The notes below the pieces were generated by a model that saw nothing but the letters and a program-made list of their open reading frames with translations, was not told the DNA's origin and did no database searches. Positions 1 through 8,098 of a DNA stretch of 64,000 nucleotides are shown in pieces; the stretch's first letter is position 1, and every line of letters starts with the position of its first letter. The translations under genes were made by a program, and so were the position numbers. The DNA comes from Nocardioides campestrisoli (GTDB lineage: Bacteria > Actinomycetota > Actinomycetes > Propionibacteriales > Nocardioidaceae): assembly GCF_013624435.2 (NCBI RefSeq), contig NZ_CP061768.1, forward strand, positions 3,438,001 through 3,502,000, written 5' to 3'.

Positions 1-1539
1 GGCGGACGCGGCCAGGGCGTCGGCCGTGCCGCTGATGTCGGCCATCGACTGGCGCAGGGTCTCCACCACGTCCGCCAGGCCACCGGCCAGCTGGCCGATC
101 GCGTCGTCCCCGCTGACCGGCATCTCCCGGGTCAGGTCCCCCGCGCCCACCGCGCGCACCACGTCGAGCACCAGGTCGACCTTGGCGGCCAGCTCGGCCG
201 CCGCGGTCCGGTCGGTCTCGTCGCGCTGGATCCGCGCGACCGCCTGGGAGATCAGGTCGCTGATGTTGCGCAGCGTCTCCAGGCGACGGTCGCCGAACTC
301 GTTCTCCCGGGAGCAGAAGAAGTCCAGGGTCGCGATCACCTCGCCGCCGACCTTGATCGGCAGGCTGACCCCCGACTTGAGCTCCACCCCGTGGGCGCGC
401 ATCCGGCGGTCGAACTCGGGGATCTCCGCGGCGTCGGCGAAGACGATGTCGCCGCTCGCCCAGGTGCGCCCGGGAAGCCCCGAGCCGCCGGGGCGGAAGG
501 TGCTCTGGGCGAGCAGGGACACGACCTCCTCGGAGGTCTCGCCGGAGGCGCCCACGAACCGGAACCGGTCGATCTTCGGGTCGACCCGCCAGGCGGAGCC
601 GTACTCCCACCCGAAGTCGGAGCGGACCTCCTCGAGCGCGCGGTTGATCGCCTCGTCGACCGAGCTGGCGGTTCCCAGCGCGGCGAGCACGTGGTTCATC
701 GCCGCGGTGTCGGCCATCGCCCGCTGCCGGGCGCGCTCGACCTCGAGCCGCTCGGTGACGACGTCCCAGGTGAGCAGGAAGCCGAGCCGCTGCCCGTCGT
801 CGTCGAACATCTCGGTGATCGAGCCGTCGAGGGTCTCGGGGCCGATCTGGTGCTTGAGCGAGTGCAGCTGCTTCAGCTGCTCCGAGGACCGGGCGACGGT
901 GCCCTGGGGATCGAGGAGAGCGGCCCGCTGGGCGTCCTGCTCTTCGTAGAGCATCGCGAGCGGTACGCCGACCAGCTCGTCGGGACGGATCACGAGATGC
1001 TCGGCCAGTCCCTCCAGGGTCCTGAGGGAGGCGGGGTTGAGGTAGGTGATGATGCCGTCCGGGTTGGCGAACATCATCTTGGTCGGCGAGTTCTCCAGCA
1101 TCGCGTGCACCCGGGCGAAGCGACGCTCCTCGCGGATCCGCTCGGTCTTCTTGATCCAGGAGATCATCACCCCGCCGAACTGCCCGTCGGAGGTGACCTC
1201 GGTGATGCTCAGGTCCGCGAACTCCGTCCCGACCTCCACCTGGGTCTTGAAGGGGAGCAGCGAGGGGTCGCCCCAGACCCGCTCGAACGGCCCCACGTCG
1301 CCCAGCAGGGCGAAGATCGGTCGTACGTCGGCACCGACCCACTGGTCCAGCGGCAGCGGCAGGAACGCCTCCAGCGGGCGCAGGTCCGCCTGGGCGGTGA
1401 CGTTGACGTAGCTCACCCGCTGCTGGGAGTCGGCCAGCAGCACCGCGGCGGGCAGGCCGTCGAGCACGTGGCGCACCACGGCAGGGGCGTACGCCTCGGC
1501 CACAGCGGCGGCGGTGGGTGCGGCGAGCAGGTCGGTCAT
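1..1539 (-). CDS. Soluble methyl-accepting chemotaxis protein, C-terminal part outside window
   Basis: The visible 513 codons read from an ATG at 1539 (ATGA overlap with the cheW stop) and run off the window start. No transmembrane segment is seen. Two PAS-like modules (about residues 25-130 and 145-265, the second with YLNPASLRTLEGL), a GAF domain (about 275-415, with GVSLPIKVGGEVIATLDFF), then a HAMP-like stretch (EMPVSGDDAIGQLAGGLADV) lead into the start of a coiled coil, where an MCP signalling domain would follow. It is therefore likely a cytoplasmic receptor sensing a small ligand, redox or energy state, and signalling to the adjacent CheW and CheA. The signalling hairpin itself is not in the window, so the MCP assignment rests on domain order and on its place in the cheA-cheW operon. 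Confidence 0.8.
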   Translation of the reverse strand, partial: MTDLLAAPTAAAVAEAYAPAVVRHVLDGLPAAVLLADSQQRVSYVNVTAQADLRPLEAFLPLPLDQWVGADVRPIFALLGDVGPFERVWGDPSLLPFKTQVEVGTEFADLSITEVTSDGQFGGVMISWIKKTERIREERRFARVHAMLENSPTKMMFANPDGIITYLNPASLRTLEGLAEHLVIRPDELVGVPLAMLYEEQDAQRAALLDPQGTVARSSEQLKQLHSLKHQIGPETLDGSITEMFDDDGQRLGFLLTWDVVTERLEVERARQRAMADTAAMNHVLAALGTASSVDEAINRALEEVRSDFGWEYGSAWRVDPKIDRFRFVGASGETSEEVVSLLAQSTFRPGGSGLPGRTWASGDIVFADAAEIPEFDRRMRAHGVELKSGVSLPIKVGGEVIATLDFFCSRENEFGDRRLETLRNISDLISQAVARIQRDETDRTAAAELAAKVDLVLDVVRAVGAGDLTREMPVSGDDAIGQLAGGLADVVETLRQSMADISGTADALAASA

Positions 1540-2021
1540 GAGGTTCCTCCGGGGGATGCGTCGTGCGGGACGTCGACCGCGCGGTCGAAGTCGAGGACGA
1601 GAAGGATCGAGTCGGGCAGGGCGATCACGCCCTCGAGCAGGTCGCGGACGGCGGGCGGCAGGTTGGCCGGCGGCGGGAGCAGGTCGAACCCCGTGGTGTC
1701 GACCACGTCGCCCACCTCGTCGACCAGCAGGCTGACGGCCTCGCCGCGCGAGCGCACCACCACGTTGAGCGGCAGGTCGTCGCCCTCGCGCAGCGGACGG
1801 GACAGGCAACGCCGCAGGCACACCGCGGTGACGATCTGGCCGCGCAGGTTGAGCAGTCCGCGAACCGAGTCCGCGGCGAGCGGCACCGGGGTCAGGGGCT
1901 GGAAGCGCAGTACCTCCTGCACCTCCTGGACGCGCACCCCGAAGAGCAGGCCGTCCACGACGAAGGTGCAGTACTGGGGGGCCGCCTCGGCGGAGGCGGA
2001 GGACAGCGGTGACAGGGTCAT
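1536..2021 (-). CDS. cheW: Chemotaxis coupling protein CheW
   Basis: This 161-residue single-domain protein links receptors to the CheA kinase. The sequence shows the CheW fold signature: an N-terminal strand CTFVVDGLLFGVRVQEVQEV, then GLLNLRGQIVTAVCLRRCL, and the late VSLLVDEVGDVV and VIALPDSILLVLDFD elements. The ATG overlaps the cheA stop by one base (TGATG), and its own stop overlaps the receptor ATG (ATGA), so the three are probably translated in a coupled way from one mRNA. An N-terminal extension of about 15 Ser/Ala-rich residues precedes the fold. Length is normal for the family. Confidence 0.93.
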   Translation of the reverse strand: MTLSPLSSASAEAAPQYCTFVVDGLLFGVRVQEVQEVLRFQPLTPVPLAADSVRGLLNLRGQIVTAVCLRRCLSRPLREGDDLPLNVVVRSRGEAVSLLVDEVGDVVDTTGFDLLPPPANLPPAVRDLLEGVIALPDSILLVLDFDRAVDVPHDASPGGTS

Positions 2022-4249
2022 CACGCCACCCCCGCGGCCGCGACCACGGCGTCCAGGTCGAGCAGGTCGGTCACCCGCTCGTCGATCACCGCCGAGCCCA
2101 GCACGCCGGCACGGCGGCCGACCTCGCTGGGACGCAGCACGGTGTCGACGATGTCGACCACCCGGTCGATCACCAGGCCCACCCGGCGCTCGCCCTCCTC
2201 GTGCACGACGACCGAGAGGGTGGCGCGCTCCTCGAGCGGGAGCTCGTCGGCCGTCACCGCGGCCGGCAGGCCCATGACCGCGGAGAGCCGGACCAGCGGG
2301 AGGATGCCGTCGCGGTACTGCACGGCGTCCAGCGGGCCGGCGCCCTCGACCCGGGAGACGTGGATCTCCTCGAGCCGGGAGACGTCGCGCAGCGGCAGTG
2401 CGGCCCGTCGTCCGGGCACCACCTCGAGCACCAGCATCGGGGTGGTCTGCTGGCGCGGGAGGGAGACCTCCACCTTGGAGACCGGCACCGCGCCGATCCC
2501 CCGGGTGCGCGCCAGCCCGGCGACGTCGAGGATCAGCGCTACCCGGCCGTCGCCCATGATGGTCGCGCCGGCGTAGGAAGCCAGCGCCTTGAGCTGCCGG
2601 CCAAGCGGCTTGACCACGATCTCCTGGGTGTCGTGCACCTCGCCGACGCACAGCCCGTACCGGACGTCGTCGGCCTGGACCACCACCACCGTGATCCCGT
2701 CGGAGTCCGCCGGCAGCGGGAGCGCACCCGCGCCCGAGCCCGCCGGGGAGGCGAGTGCGGAGCCGAGGTGCACCAGCGGCAGCAGCTCGCCGCGCAGCCG
2801 CAGCAGCGGCGCGCCGGCGACCGTCTCCACGTCGGCGGCCAGCGCCTGGCCCTCCACCCGGACCAGCTCGACCAGGTTGACCTGCGGGATCGCGTACCGC
2901 TCGGTGCCCTCACCCACGAGCAGGGCGGGGATGATCGCCAGGGTGAGCGGGATCCGGACCCGGCACATCGTGCCGTGCCCCACCACGCTCTGCACGTCGA
3001 CGGTGCCGCCGATCCGCTCGATGTTGGTCCGGACGACGTCCATGCCGACGCCGCGGCCGGAGACGTTGGTGACCACCGTGGCGGTGGAGAACCCGGGCTC
3101 GAAGATCAGGTTGAGCACGTCGCGCGGCTCCATCCTGGCCAGCTCGTCCCGGGTCACCACCCCGCGGGAGAGCGCGGCGGAGGCGATCACGTCGGGATCG
3201 ATGCCCTTGCCGTCGTCGCTGATCTCGACGACCACCTGGCCGCTCTCGTGCCGGGCCCGCAGCAGCAGCCGGCCGGTCGCGGGCTTGCCCGCCGCCAGCC
3301 GCTCGGCCGGCGGCTCGATGCCGTGGTCGATCGCGTTGCGCACCAGGTGGGTCAGCGGGTCGCGCAGCGCCTCGAGCAGGGAGCGGTCCAGCTCGGTCTC
3401 GTGGCCCTCGAGGTCGAGCTGCACCTGGCGCTCGAGCTGGTGGGCCAGGTCCCGGACCACGCGCGGCATCTTCGACCAGACGTGCGCGATGGGCTGCATG
3501 CGGGTGCGCATCACGCCCTCCTGCAGCTCGCTGGCGACCTGGTCGAGGCGCTGGGCGGCGCGCTGCAGCTCCACGTCGTCCTCCTGCTCGGTCCGGCGCA
3601 GGATCTGGTTGCGGGTCAGCACCAGCTCGCCGACCAGCTGGACCAGGCTGTCGAGCAGGTCGACGTCGACCCGGACGGTGGAGTCGATCACGCTGCGCGC
3701 GGGCTCACCCTCGCTGCCGGGGATGGCCGTCGCCGACACGGTCTGCGTCACCGGGCCGCCGGCCGGAGCCGTCTGCTCGGTCGCCGCCAGTCCGGTCGGC
3801 TGGGTGGTCGCGAGCGCGGTGGCGGCGGCCGGCGCCGTCACCGGGACCGGGCTCTCGGTCGCCTCCAGGCGCGTGCGGATCGTGGCCACGACCGCGTCGA
3901 CGTCCACGTCGGCGTCGACGTCGGTGCCCGAGGCCTCGACGGCGGCGAGCAGCACCCGGACGGCGTCGACCATGGAGAGCAGGACGCCGGTGACCTCGGC
4001 GTCCAGCACCAGGTCGCCGTCGCGCAGCCGGGAGAGGAGGTTCTCGCCGACGTGGGTCAGCGCCTCCAGCCGGTGCAGCGCCAGGAAGCCGCTGGTGCCC
4101 TTGATCGTGTGGATGGTGCGGAAGATGCTCGAGAGCAGCTCCTTGGAGCCGGGCGCGCGCTCCAGTGCGACGAGGTCGCGGTCGAGCTGGTCGAGGTTCT
4201 CGTGGCTCTCCACCAGGAACTCGGCGATGATCTCGGCATCGTCGTCCAC
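2021..4249 (-). CDS. cheA: Chemotaxis sensor histidine kinase CheA with two C-terminal CheW-like domains
   Basis: This 742-residue kinase passes phosphate from receptor arrays to CheY and CheB. An Hpt domain comes first (phospho-acceptor His47 in IFRTIHTIKGTSG). An Ala/Thr/Pro-rich linker of about 100 residues replaces a recognisable CheY-binding P2 domain. Next come the dimerisation helices (VDLLDSLVQLVGELVLTRNQ), the HATPase domain (HLVRNAIDHGIEPP, ISDDGKGIDP, SGRGVGMDVV) and a CheW-like domain (IIPALLVGEGTERYAIPQVN). About 220 further residues look like a second CheW-like module (VSLPRQQTTPMLVLEV to RRVGLVIDRVVDIVD). I chose the GTG at 4249 over an upstream in-frame ATG at 4291 because AGGAGAGGAGG sits 7 nt before it. 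Confidence 0.95.
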   Translation of the reverse strand: MDDDAEIIAEFLVESHENLDQLDRDLVALERAPGSKELLSSIFRTIHTIKGTSGFLALHRLEALTHVGENLLSRLRDGDLVLDAEVTGVLLSMVDAVRVLLAAVEASGTDVDADVDVDAVVATIRTRLEATESPVPVTAPAAATALATTQPTGLAATEQTAPAGGPVTQTVSATAIPGSEGEPARSVIDSTVRVDVDLLDSLVQLVGELVLTRNQILRRTEQEDDVELQRAAQRLDQVASELQEGVMRTRMQPIAHVWSKMPRVVRDLAHQLERQVQLDLEGHETELDRSLLEALRDPLTHLVRNAIDHGIEPPAERLAAGKPATGRLLLRARHESGQVVVEISDDGKGIDPDVIASAALSRGVVTRDELARMEPRDVLNLIFEPGFSTATVVTNVSGRGVGMDVVRTNIERIGGTVDVQSVVGHGTMCRVRIPLTLAIIPALLVGEGTERYAIPQVNLVELVRVEGQALAADVETVAGAPLLRLRGELLPLVHLGSALASPAGSGAGALPLPADSDGITVVVVQADDVRYGLCVGEVHDTQEIVVKPLGRQLKALASYAGATIMGDGRVALILDVAGLARTRGIGAVPVSKVEVSLPRQQTTPMLVLEVVPGRRAALPLRDVSRLEEIHVSRVEGAGPLDAVQYRDGILPLVRLSAVMGLPAAVTADELPLEERATLSVVVHEEGERRVGLVIDRVVDIVDTVLRPSEVGRRAGVLGSAVIDERVTDLLDLDAVVAAAGVA

Positions 4250-4324
4250 GACGCGACCTCCTCTCCTACGGCTGGGGGCACCTGGACGCACCCGCGTCGC
4301 GGGGGCGGCGGGTGCTCACCAGGC

Positions 4325-4351
4325 TCATCGGCCGGGAGCGGAGGGAACTGA
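4325..4351 (-). promoter_or_regulatory. FliA-type promoter of cheA-cheW-MCP
   Basis: On the minus strand TCTCAG-N15-GCCGATGA matches the element upstream of the other flagellar units (consensus CCTCAG-N15-GCCGAT). The predicted start is near 4318, giving a leader of about 70 nt. The leader holds an 8-bp hairpin (GCACCCGC at 4286-4293 with GCGGGTGC at 4306-4313), and the strong cheA Shine-Dalgarno. The loop has no GGA, unlike four other leaders in this island. Confidence 0.65.
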
Positions 4352-4375
4352 GAGGAACTGGGCGGAACCGGAGCG

Positions 4376-4612
4376 TCAGGGCTTGCGGGTGCGCATCGCC
4401 GCGGCCAGGGACGCGACGGCGTCCTCCGACGGCGAGGCGGCGCTCTGGTTGCTGGTGGCCAGCTCGGCCAGCAGCTCGGCGCGGTGCACGCTCACCGAGC
4501 GGGGCGCGTCGATGCCCACGCGGACGACGTCGCCGCGGACCTCGAGGATCGTCACGGTGATGTCGTCACCCAGGACGACGCTCTCCCCCGCACGACGGCT
4601 CAGCACCAGCAT
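4376..4612 (-). CDS. csrA: Carbon storage regulator CsrA (translational repressor)
   Basis: This 78-residue CsrA homologue begins with the canonical MLVLSRRAGESVVLGDDITV and continues with VTILEVRGDVVRVGIDAP and the RAEL segment that forms the RNA-binding edge. CsrA dimers bind GGA in RNA hairpin loops and block ribosome access. In Gram-positive flagellates it is antagonised by FliW. Here csrA is the last gene of flgN-flgK-flgL-fliW-csrA, directly after fliW. About 15 residues beyond the conserved core form a Ser/Ala-rich tail. No clear Shine-Dalgarno precedes the ATG. Candidate targets are the GGA-loop hairpins before fliC, flgB, flbD and flhA. Confidence 0.96.
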   Translation of the reverse strand: MLVLSRRAGESVVLGDDITVTILEVRGDVVRVGIDAPRSVSVHRAELLAELATSNQSAASPSEDAVASLAAAMRTRKP

Positions 4613-4653
4613 GGCGACGACACTACGGCACGACGCTCAGCCGCGGAGCAGAG

Positions 4654-5040
4654 TCAGGCGACGAGCGGTGTGGCGACCGACAACGAGGTGTCGTCGAGGA
4701 TGACCTGGCTGGCCTGCCGGGTGACGGTGTTGACCAGGACCGGGGCGAGCAGGTTGGCCGTGGTCTCGGCCAGGGTCGCGCCTGCGGTGAGCACCAGCAG
4801 GACCAGCACCTGCGCGGCGTCGGTGATCCCGAGCTCGTCGACCACGTCGTCCCCGACCACCGGCGCGTAGTCGGGGAAGAAGGCGACCGGCGTGGTGACC
4901 AGGAACCTCAGGTCCGGGTCCTCCAGGGAGCGCAGGGCGCACAGCGTCCCGTCGTCGTCGAGGCGGACCAGGGTGAACCGTCGCCGCTCGGGGAACCCGG
5001 GCATCGGGTTCACCAGCTCGATCACCGGGATCTCGTCCAC
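4654..5040 (-). CDS. fliW: Flagellar assembly factor FliW (CsrA antagonist)
   Basis: FliW binds either flagellin or CsrA and so links hook completion to flagellin translation. The protein has the FliW pattern: PVIELVNPMPGFPERRRFTL near the start, then LCALRSLEDPDLRFLVTTP, FFPDYAPVV and a C-terminal TANLLAPVLVNTVTRQASQV. The GTG at 5040 is chosen (128 aa) because AGGAGGG lies 7 nt upstream. In-frame alternatives are ATG at 5091, and GTG at 5106, which would overlap the flgL stop but has no ribosome binding site. It stands between flgL and csrA, the usual partner arrangement. Confidence 0.92.
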   Translation of the reverse strand: MDEIPVIELVNPMPGFPERRRFTLVRLDDDGTLCALRSLEDPDLRFLVTTPVAFFPDYAPVVGDDVVDELGITDAAQVLVLLVLTAGATLAETTANLLAPVLVNTVTRQASQVILDDTSLSVATPLVA

Positions 5041-5102
5041 CGTCGTTCCCTCCTGGCCCTGCTGGGCGCTGTCCGTGGTCGGGTCGATCATGACAGACGT
5101 GC

Positions 5103-5993
5103 TCACCGGAGGAAGTCCATCAGGCTGGGCGCCATCACCCGGCTGGTCGAGGCCAGGGCCGCCTGGTAGGCCAGCTCCTGGGTCTGCAGCTCCAGGATCG
5201 CCTTGGGCAGGTCGACCTGCTCGATCCCGGCCAGCGACTTGACCATGCTGAGCTCGCGGGCGTCGGCGGTCTCCACCGCCCGGTCCAGCGCGACCGTCCG
5301 GCTGCCCACGTCGATCACCGCCACCCCCAGCCGGTCGAGGTCGCCAGCGACCGTGTCCATCCCGGCCCGCAGCGCGGCGGTGTCCCCGGAGCGGACCGCG
5401 GCCGCCATCTCGGTCAGGTGGTCGAAGAGGTTGGCCCCGTCCGGCCCCAGGGTGGCCTCGGCGTCGAGGTCGACGCGGATCCTCACCCCGTCGGCCACGG
5501 TCCGGGTGACCTGGCCGGCCACGCCGACGTACGTGCCGCCGGCCGAGTAGGCCTCGCTGCCGCCGGAGATGCCGCCCATCACCGGGCGGTCCTGGTGCTT
5601 GGTGTTCGCGAGGGCGATGAGCGAGTCGCGGATCTGCTCGATCTCGCCGGCCAGCACCTCGCGCCCGCCCGGGCTGACGGCACCGGGGTTGGCGGCCTGG
5701 ATGCCGATCTCGCGCGCCTGGCGGGTCCGGGTGATCATCGACTGCAGCATCGTGTCGGCCTCGGCGAGCCACCCCTGCCCGTCCTCGGCGTTGCGCCGGT
5801 GCTGGGCCACCTCGGTCAGCGTGGCGCGCAGCCGCATCGCCGTGGTGGTCTCGGCCGGGGCGTCGGAGGGCCGCGAGATCGCCCGCCCGGACGCGACCTG
5901 CTCCTGGAGCTTGGACAACCGGGAGAGCCCGGCGTTCAGGTGCTCCAGCGACCGCGAGGTCATCATGTTCTGGGTGACGCGGGTGATGGTCAT
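5103..5993 (-). CDS. flgL: Flagellar hook-filament junction protein FlgL
   Basis: The 296-residue protein carries the flagellin-type N-terminal helix (MTITRVTQNMMTSRSLEHLN, then LQEQVASGRAISRPSDAP) and the flagellin-type C-terminal helix (AILELQTQELAYQAALAST). This pairing is diagnostic of FlgL, the second hook-associated protein joining hook to filament. It is exported by the flagellar type III system, probably with FlgN as chaperone. Its start overlaps the flgK stop region by 4 bases. Length is usual for the family. Confidence 0.95.
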   Translation of the reverse strand: MTITRVTQNMMTSRSLEHLNAGLSRLSKLQEQVASGRAISRPSDAPAETTTAMRLRATLTEVAQHRRNAEDGQGWLAEADTMLQSMITRTRQAREIGIQAANPGAVSPGGREVLAGEIEQIRDSLIALANTKHQDRPVMGGISGGSEAYSAGGTYVGVAGQVTRTVADGVRIRVDLDAEATLGPDGANLFDHLTEMAAAVRSGDTAALRAGMDTVAGDLDRLGVAVIDVGSRTVALDRAVETADARELSMVKSLAGIEQVDLPKAILELQTQELAYQAALASTSRVMAPSLMDFLR

Positions 5994-7369
5994 CGACCCA
6001 CCAGTCCTGTCCGGTTGATGAGGGTGTCGAGCATCGAGTCCACGGCGTTCATCACCCGCGAGGCGGCCTCGTAGCCACGCTGGGCGGACATCAGCGAGAC
6101 CATCTCCTCGTCCAGGCTGACCCCGGTGAGCTGCTCGCGCTGGCCGTCGACCTGGGCCACCAGGGAGGCCTGGTTGGTGACCAGGCGGCCGGCGGTGGCG
6201 ACCTCGGTGCCGAGCCCGGCCACCAGGCGCTGGTAGGCGGTCTCGACGGTGGTAGGAGCAGCCATCGCAGTGGCGTTCTGCCCGTCCAGCACCCCACCGG
6301 GGAGCGAGGAGGCCGCCAGTCGTGCGGGGTTGGTGATCGCGAGCCGGAGGGAGCCGGCCGCGTCCGCCGGGTCGTAGGTCAGCAGCGGCGCGCCGGGGTT
6401 GCCGTCGCGGTCGAAGCCTGCCTGCTGGCCGGCGTTGAGCTGGTCGGCGAGCGACGCGGCCACGGCGTCCAGGCCGGCGGCGTACGCCGGGAGGGTGACG
6501 CTGAGCAGGTCCGCGCCGGCGCCCAGCTCCCCGCGGATGCCCGCAGGCACCGGCACGTCTGCGGCGCCGCCGCGGATCGCGAAGGTCACCGGGACGACGT
6601 CCGTGCCGCTGCTGCGCACGAGCGTGCCCGCCTCCCGGCCGCTGACCAGGGGGACCCCGCCGACGGTGACGTCCAGCCCACCGTCGGGGCGCTCGGTGGC
6701 CACTGCCCCGGTGAGGCTGGACAGGCTCAGCGCGACCTGGTCGCGCCGGTCGAGCAGGGCGTTGACGTCGGTGCCGGCGGCCCCGTGCTGGGCGATCTGC
6801 CGGTTGAGCTCGGCCAGCTCGCCGGCGGCGGCGTTGACCTTCGTCAGGGTGCCCTCGAGCCGGCTGCTCGCGTCCGAGGTCTCCCGGGCCACGTTGGCTG
6901 CCTGGGTGCGCACGGCATCGACGAGGGTCTGTGCCCGCGTGAGCACGTGGGTGCGCGCCAGGTCGGAGCCGGGTTCGTTGGCCAGCGCGTGCAGGCTCGC
7001 CCGGAAGTCGGCGATCGCGGCGCCCACGCCGTCAGGCCCCGGCTCGGCGATCCCGGTCTCCAGCCGCTCCAGCGTGGTACGGCGTACGTCGAGGTAGCTG
7101 AGCGTTGCCCGCTCCTGGCGGACCCGGCCGTCGAGGAACTGGTCGGCGAGCCGGTGCAGGTCGGCCACCCGGACCCCCTCGCCGGATCCCTCGTAGCGCG
7201 ACCACATCGCGACCTGGGCCGCGGCGCCCACCGACTCCCCCTCCACCCGGCGGCGGTTGTAGCCGGGGGTGGCGGCGTTGGCGATGTTGCCGCTGGCCAC
7301 GTCCATCACGACGCGGTTGTAGCGCAGCGCACCGAGTGCGCTGTTGAGGGAGGCGAAGGACCCGCTCAC
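5990..7369 (-). CDS. flgK: Flagellar hook-associated protein FlgK
   Basis: FlgK caps the hook and forms the first junction layer. The 459-residue protein starts with the rod/hook N-terminal motif (ALRYNRVVMDVASGNIANAA, TPGYNRRRV) and ends with the matching C-terminal helix (DEEMVSLMSAQRGYEAASRV). The middle holds the FlgK coiled-coil region with AELNRQIAQHGAAGTDVNAL. The start is GTG at 7369, 7 bp after the flgN stop. It is somewhat shorter than enterobacterial FlgK (about 550 aa), reflecting a smaller exposed domain. Confidence 0.95.
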   Translation of the reverse strand: MSGSFASLNSALGALRYNRVVMDVASGNIANAATPGYNRRRVEGESVGAAAQVAMWSRYEGSGEGVRVADLHRLADQFLDGRVRQERATLSYLDVRRTTLERLETGIAEPGPDGVGAAIADFRASLHALANEPGSDLARTHVLTRAQTLVDAVRTQAANVARETSDASSRLEGTLTKVNAAAGELAELNRQIAQHGAAGTDVNALLDRRDQVALSLSSLTGAVATERPDGGLDVTVGGVPLVSGREAGTLVRSSGTDVVPVTFAIRGGAADVPVPAGIRGELGAGADLLSVTLPAYAAGLDAVAASLADQLNAGQQAGFDRDGNPGAPLLTYDPADAAGSLRLAITNPARLAASSLPGGVLDGQNATAMAAPTTVETAYQRLVAGLGTEVATAGRLVTNQASLVAQVDGQREQLTGVSLDEEMVSLMSAQRGYEAASRVMNAVDSMLDTLINRTGLVGR

Positions 7370-7376
7370 GGCCGGC

Positions 7377-7853
7377 TCACAGGCTCCGGTCGACCAACGG
7401 GCGGCGGGTGCCGGCGGAGACGGCGGTGCCGTCGGCGCTGTAGCCGTCGGTGCTCTCGCCGAGGGTCAGGAGAGTCTCCCGGGCCGAGCGGATGCCGGCG
7501 GTGACCAGCTCGCGGTTGGCCTCTGCCATCGCGGTGACCTCGCGGGTGATGGCCTCGAAGGCGTCGCGGTGGTCGCCCAGGATCGAGGCCCAGGGCTCGG
7601 CCACCGAGTCGGCGAGCGAGCGGAGGCTGGGGTTGGGAGGCATGCCCGCCTCGGCGGCGGCCTCGTCGGCGGCGACGGCGCGCAGCACCTCGGTCTGCCG
7701 GATCGTCTCCAGCACCGACTCGACCTCCTTGGCCGCGCGCAGCAGCCACTTCGTGCGGCCGCCGGCCATCACGAGCTGCTCGACCTCGAGCTTGAACAGC
7801 AAGGTCTCCAGCAGCTCGCGCTCGCGCCACAGGATGAGCGAGAGCTTCTCCAT
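7377..7853 (-). CDS. flgN: FlgN-like export chaperone for FlgK and FlgL
   Basis: This 158-residue, mostly helical protein has the FlgN pattern: EKLSLILWRERELLETLLFK followed by LEVEQLVMAGGRTKWLLRAA. FlgN chaperones hold FlgK and FlgL for secretion. The ATG at 7853 was chosen because GGGAG lies 8 nt upstream and the helical domain begins immediately. An in-frame ATG at 7979 would add a basic tail lacking family similarity and overlap the promoter. It is the first gene of the operon flgN-flgK-flgL-fliW-csrA. Confidence 0.85.
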   Translation of the reverse strand: MEKLSLILWRERELLETLLFKLEVEQLVMAGGRTKWLLRAAKEVESVLETIRQTEVLRAVAADEAAAEAGMPPNPSLRSLADSVAEPWASILGDHRDAFEAITREVTAMAEANRELVTAGIRSARETLLTLGESTDGYSADGTAVSAGTRRPLVDRSL

Positions 7854-7904
7854 GTACCGGTCTCCCTTGGGTCTCGACGAGGGCGTGCACTTCCTCGACG
7901 GCTC

Positions 7905-7931
7905 CCATCGGCGGCTCCGGGGGCGACCTGA
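7905..7931 (-). promoter_or_regulatory. FliA-type promoter of flgN-flgK-flgL-fliW-csrA
   Basis: CCTCAG-N15-GCCGATGG on the minus strand matches the shared flagellar element exactly at the -35. The predicted start is near 7898, leaving a leader of about 45 nt before the flgN ATG. I see no perfect GGA-loop hairpin in this leader. Between it and fliA (7932-8098) I see only a weak candidate fliA promoter. Confidence 0.7.
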
Positions 7932-8053
7932 GGGGTTTGCGCCGACAGCTTCGGGACCTCCGGCCCGCATATGGCTCACCCCCGGTAGTCGGAGCGGGCC
8001 ATGACGCTGCGGGACCTTCGTCCTGAATGCTGCGCACCCGGAGGGTTGCTCCC

Positions 8054-8066
8054 TAATTATGGGTAC
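8054..8066 (+). promoter_or_regulatory. Possible fliA promoter -10 region (weak)
   Basis: TAATTAT (8054-8060) directly followed by GGGTAC (8061-8066) is the only AT-rich stretch before fliA. TAATTA could serve as a primary-sigma -10 with a poor -35 (TGCGCA at 8031). GGGTAC resembles the -10 of SigB/SigF-type promoters, but no GTTT-like -35 is in place. The CCTCAG-N15-GCCGA element of the other units is absent, consistent with fliA being transcribed by another sigma factor. Confidence 0.3.
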
Positions 8067-8098
8067 ACGGTGCGCTTTCCTGAACGACTCTCGTCCAC

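Noticed and set aside
391-2277. Long plus-strand open frame of about 628 codons
   Set aside because: It is antisense to cheW and the receptor, rich in His/Gly/Arg, and has no known motif. High GC content keeps unused frames open. The same applies to other long frames at 2009-4351, 32778-35783, 46249-48744 and 57613-60927.
5040-5106. Longer fliW beginning at GTG 5106 (overlapping flgL) or ATG 5091
   Set aside because: No ribosome binding site precedes either, whereas AGGAGGG lies 7 nt before GTG 5040 and the family core starts there.
8061-8066. GGGTAC as a SigB/SigF-type -10 for fliA
   Set aside because: No GTTT-like -35 at the proper distance, so it is only kept as part of a weak promoter entry.
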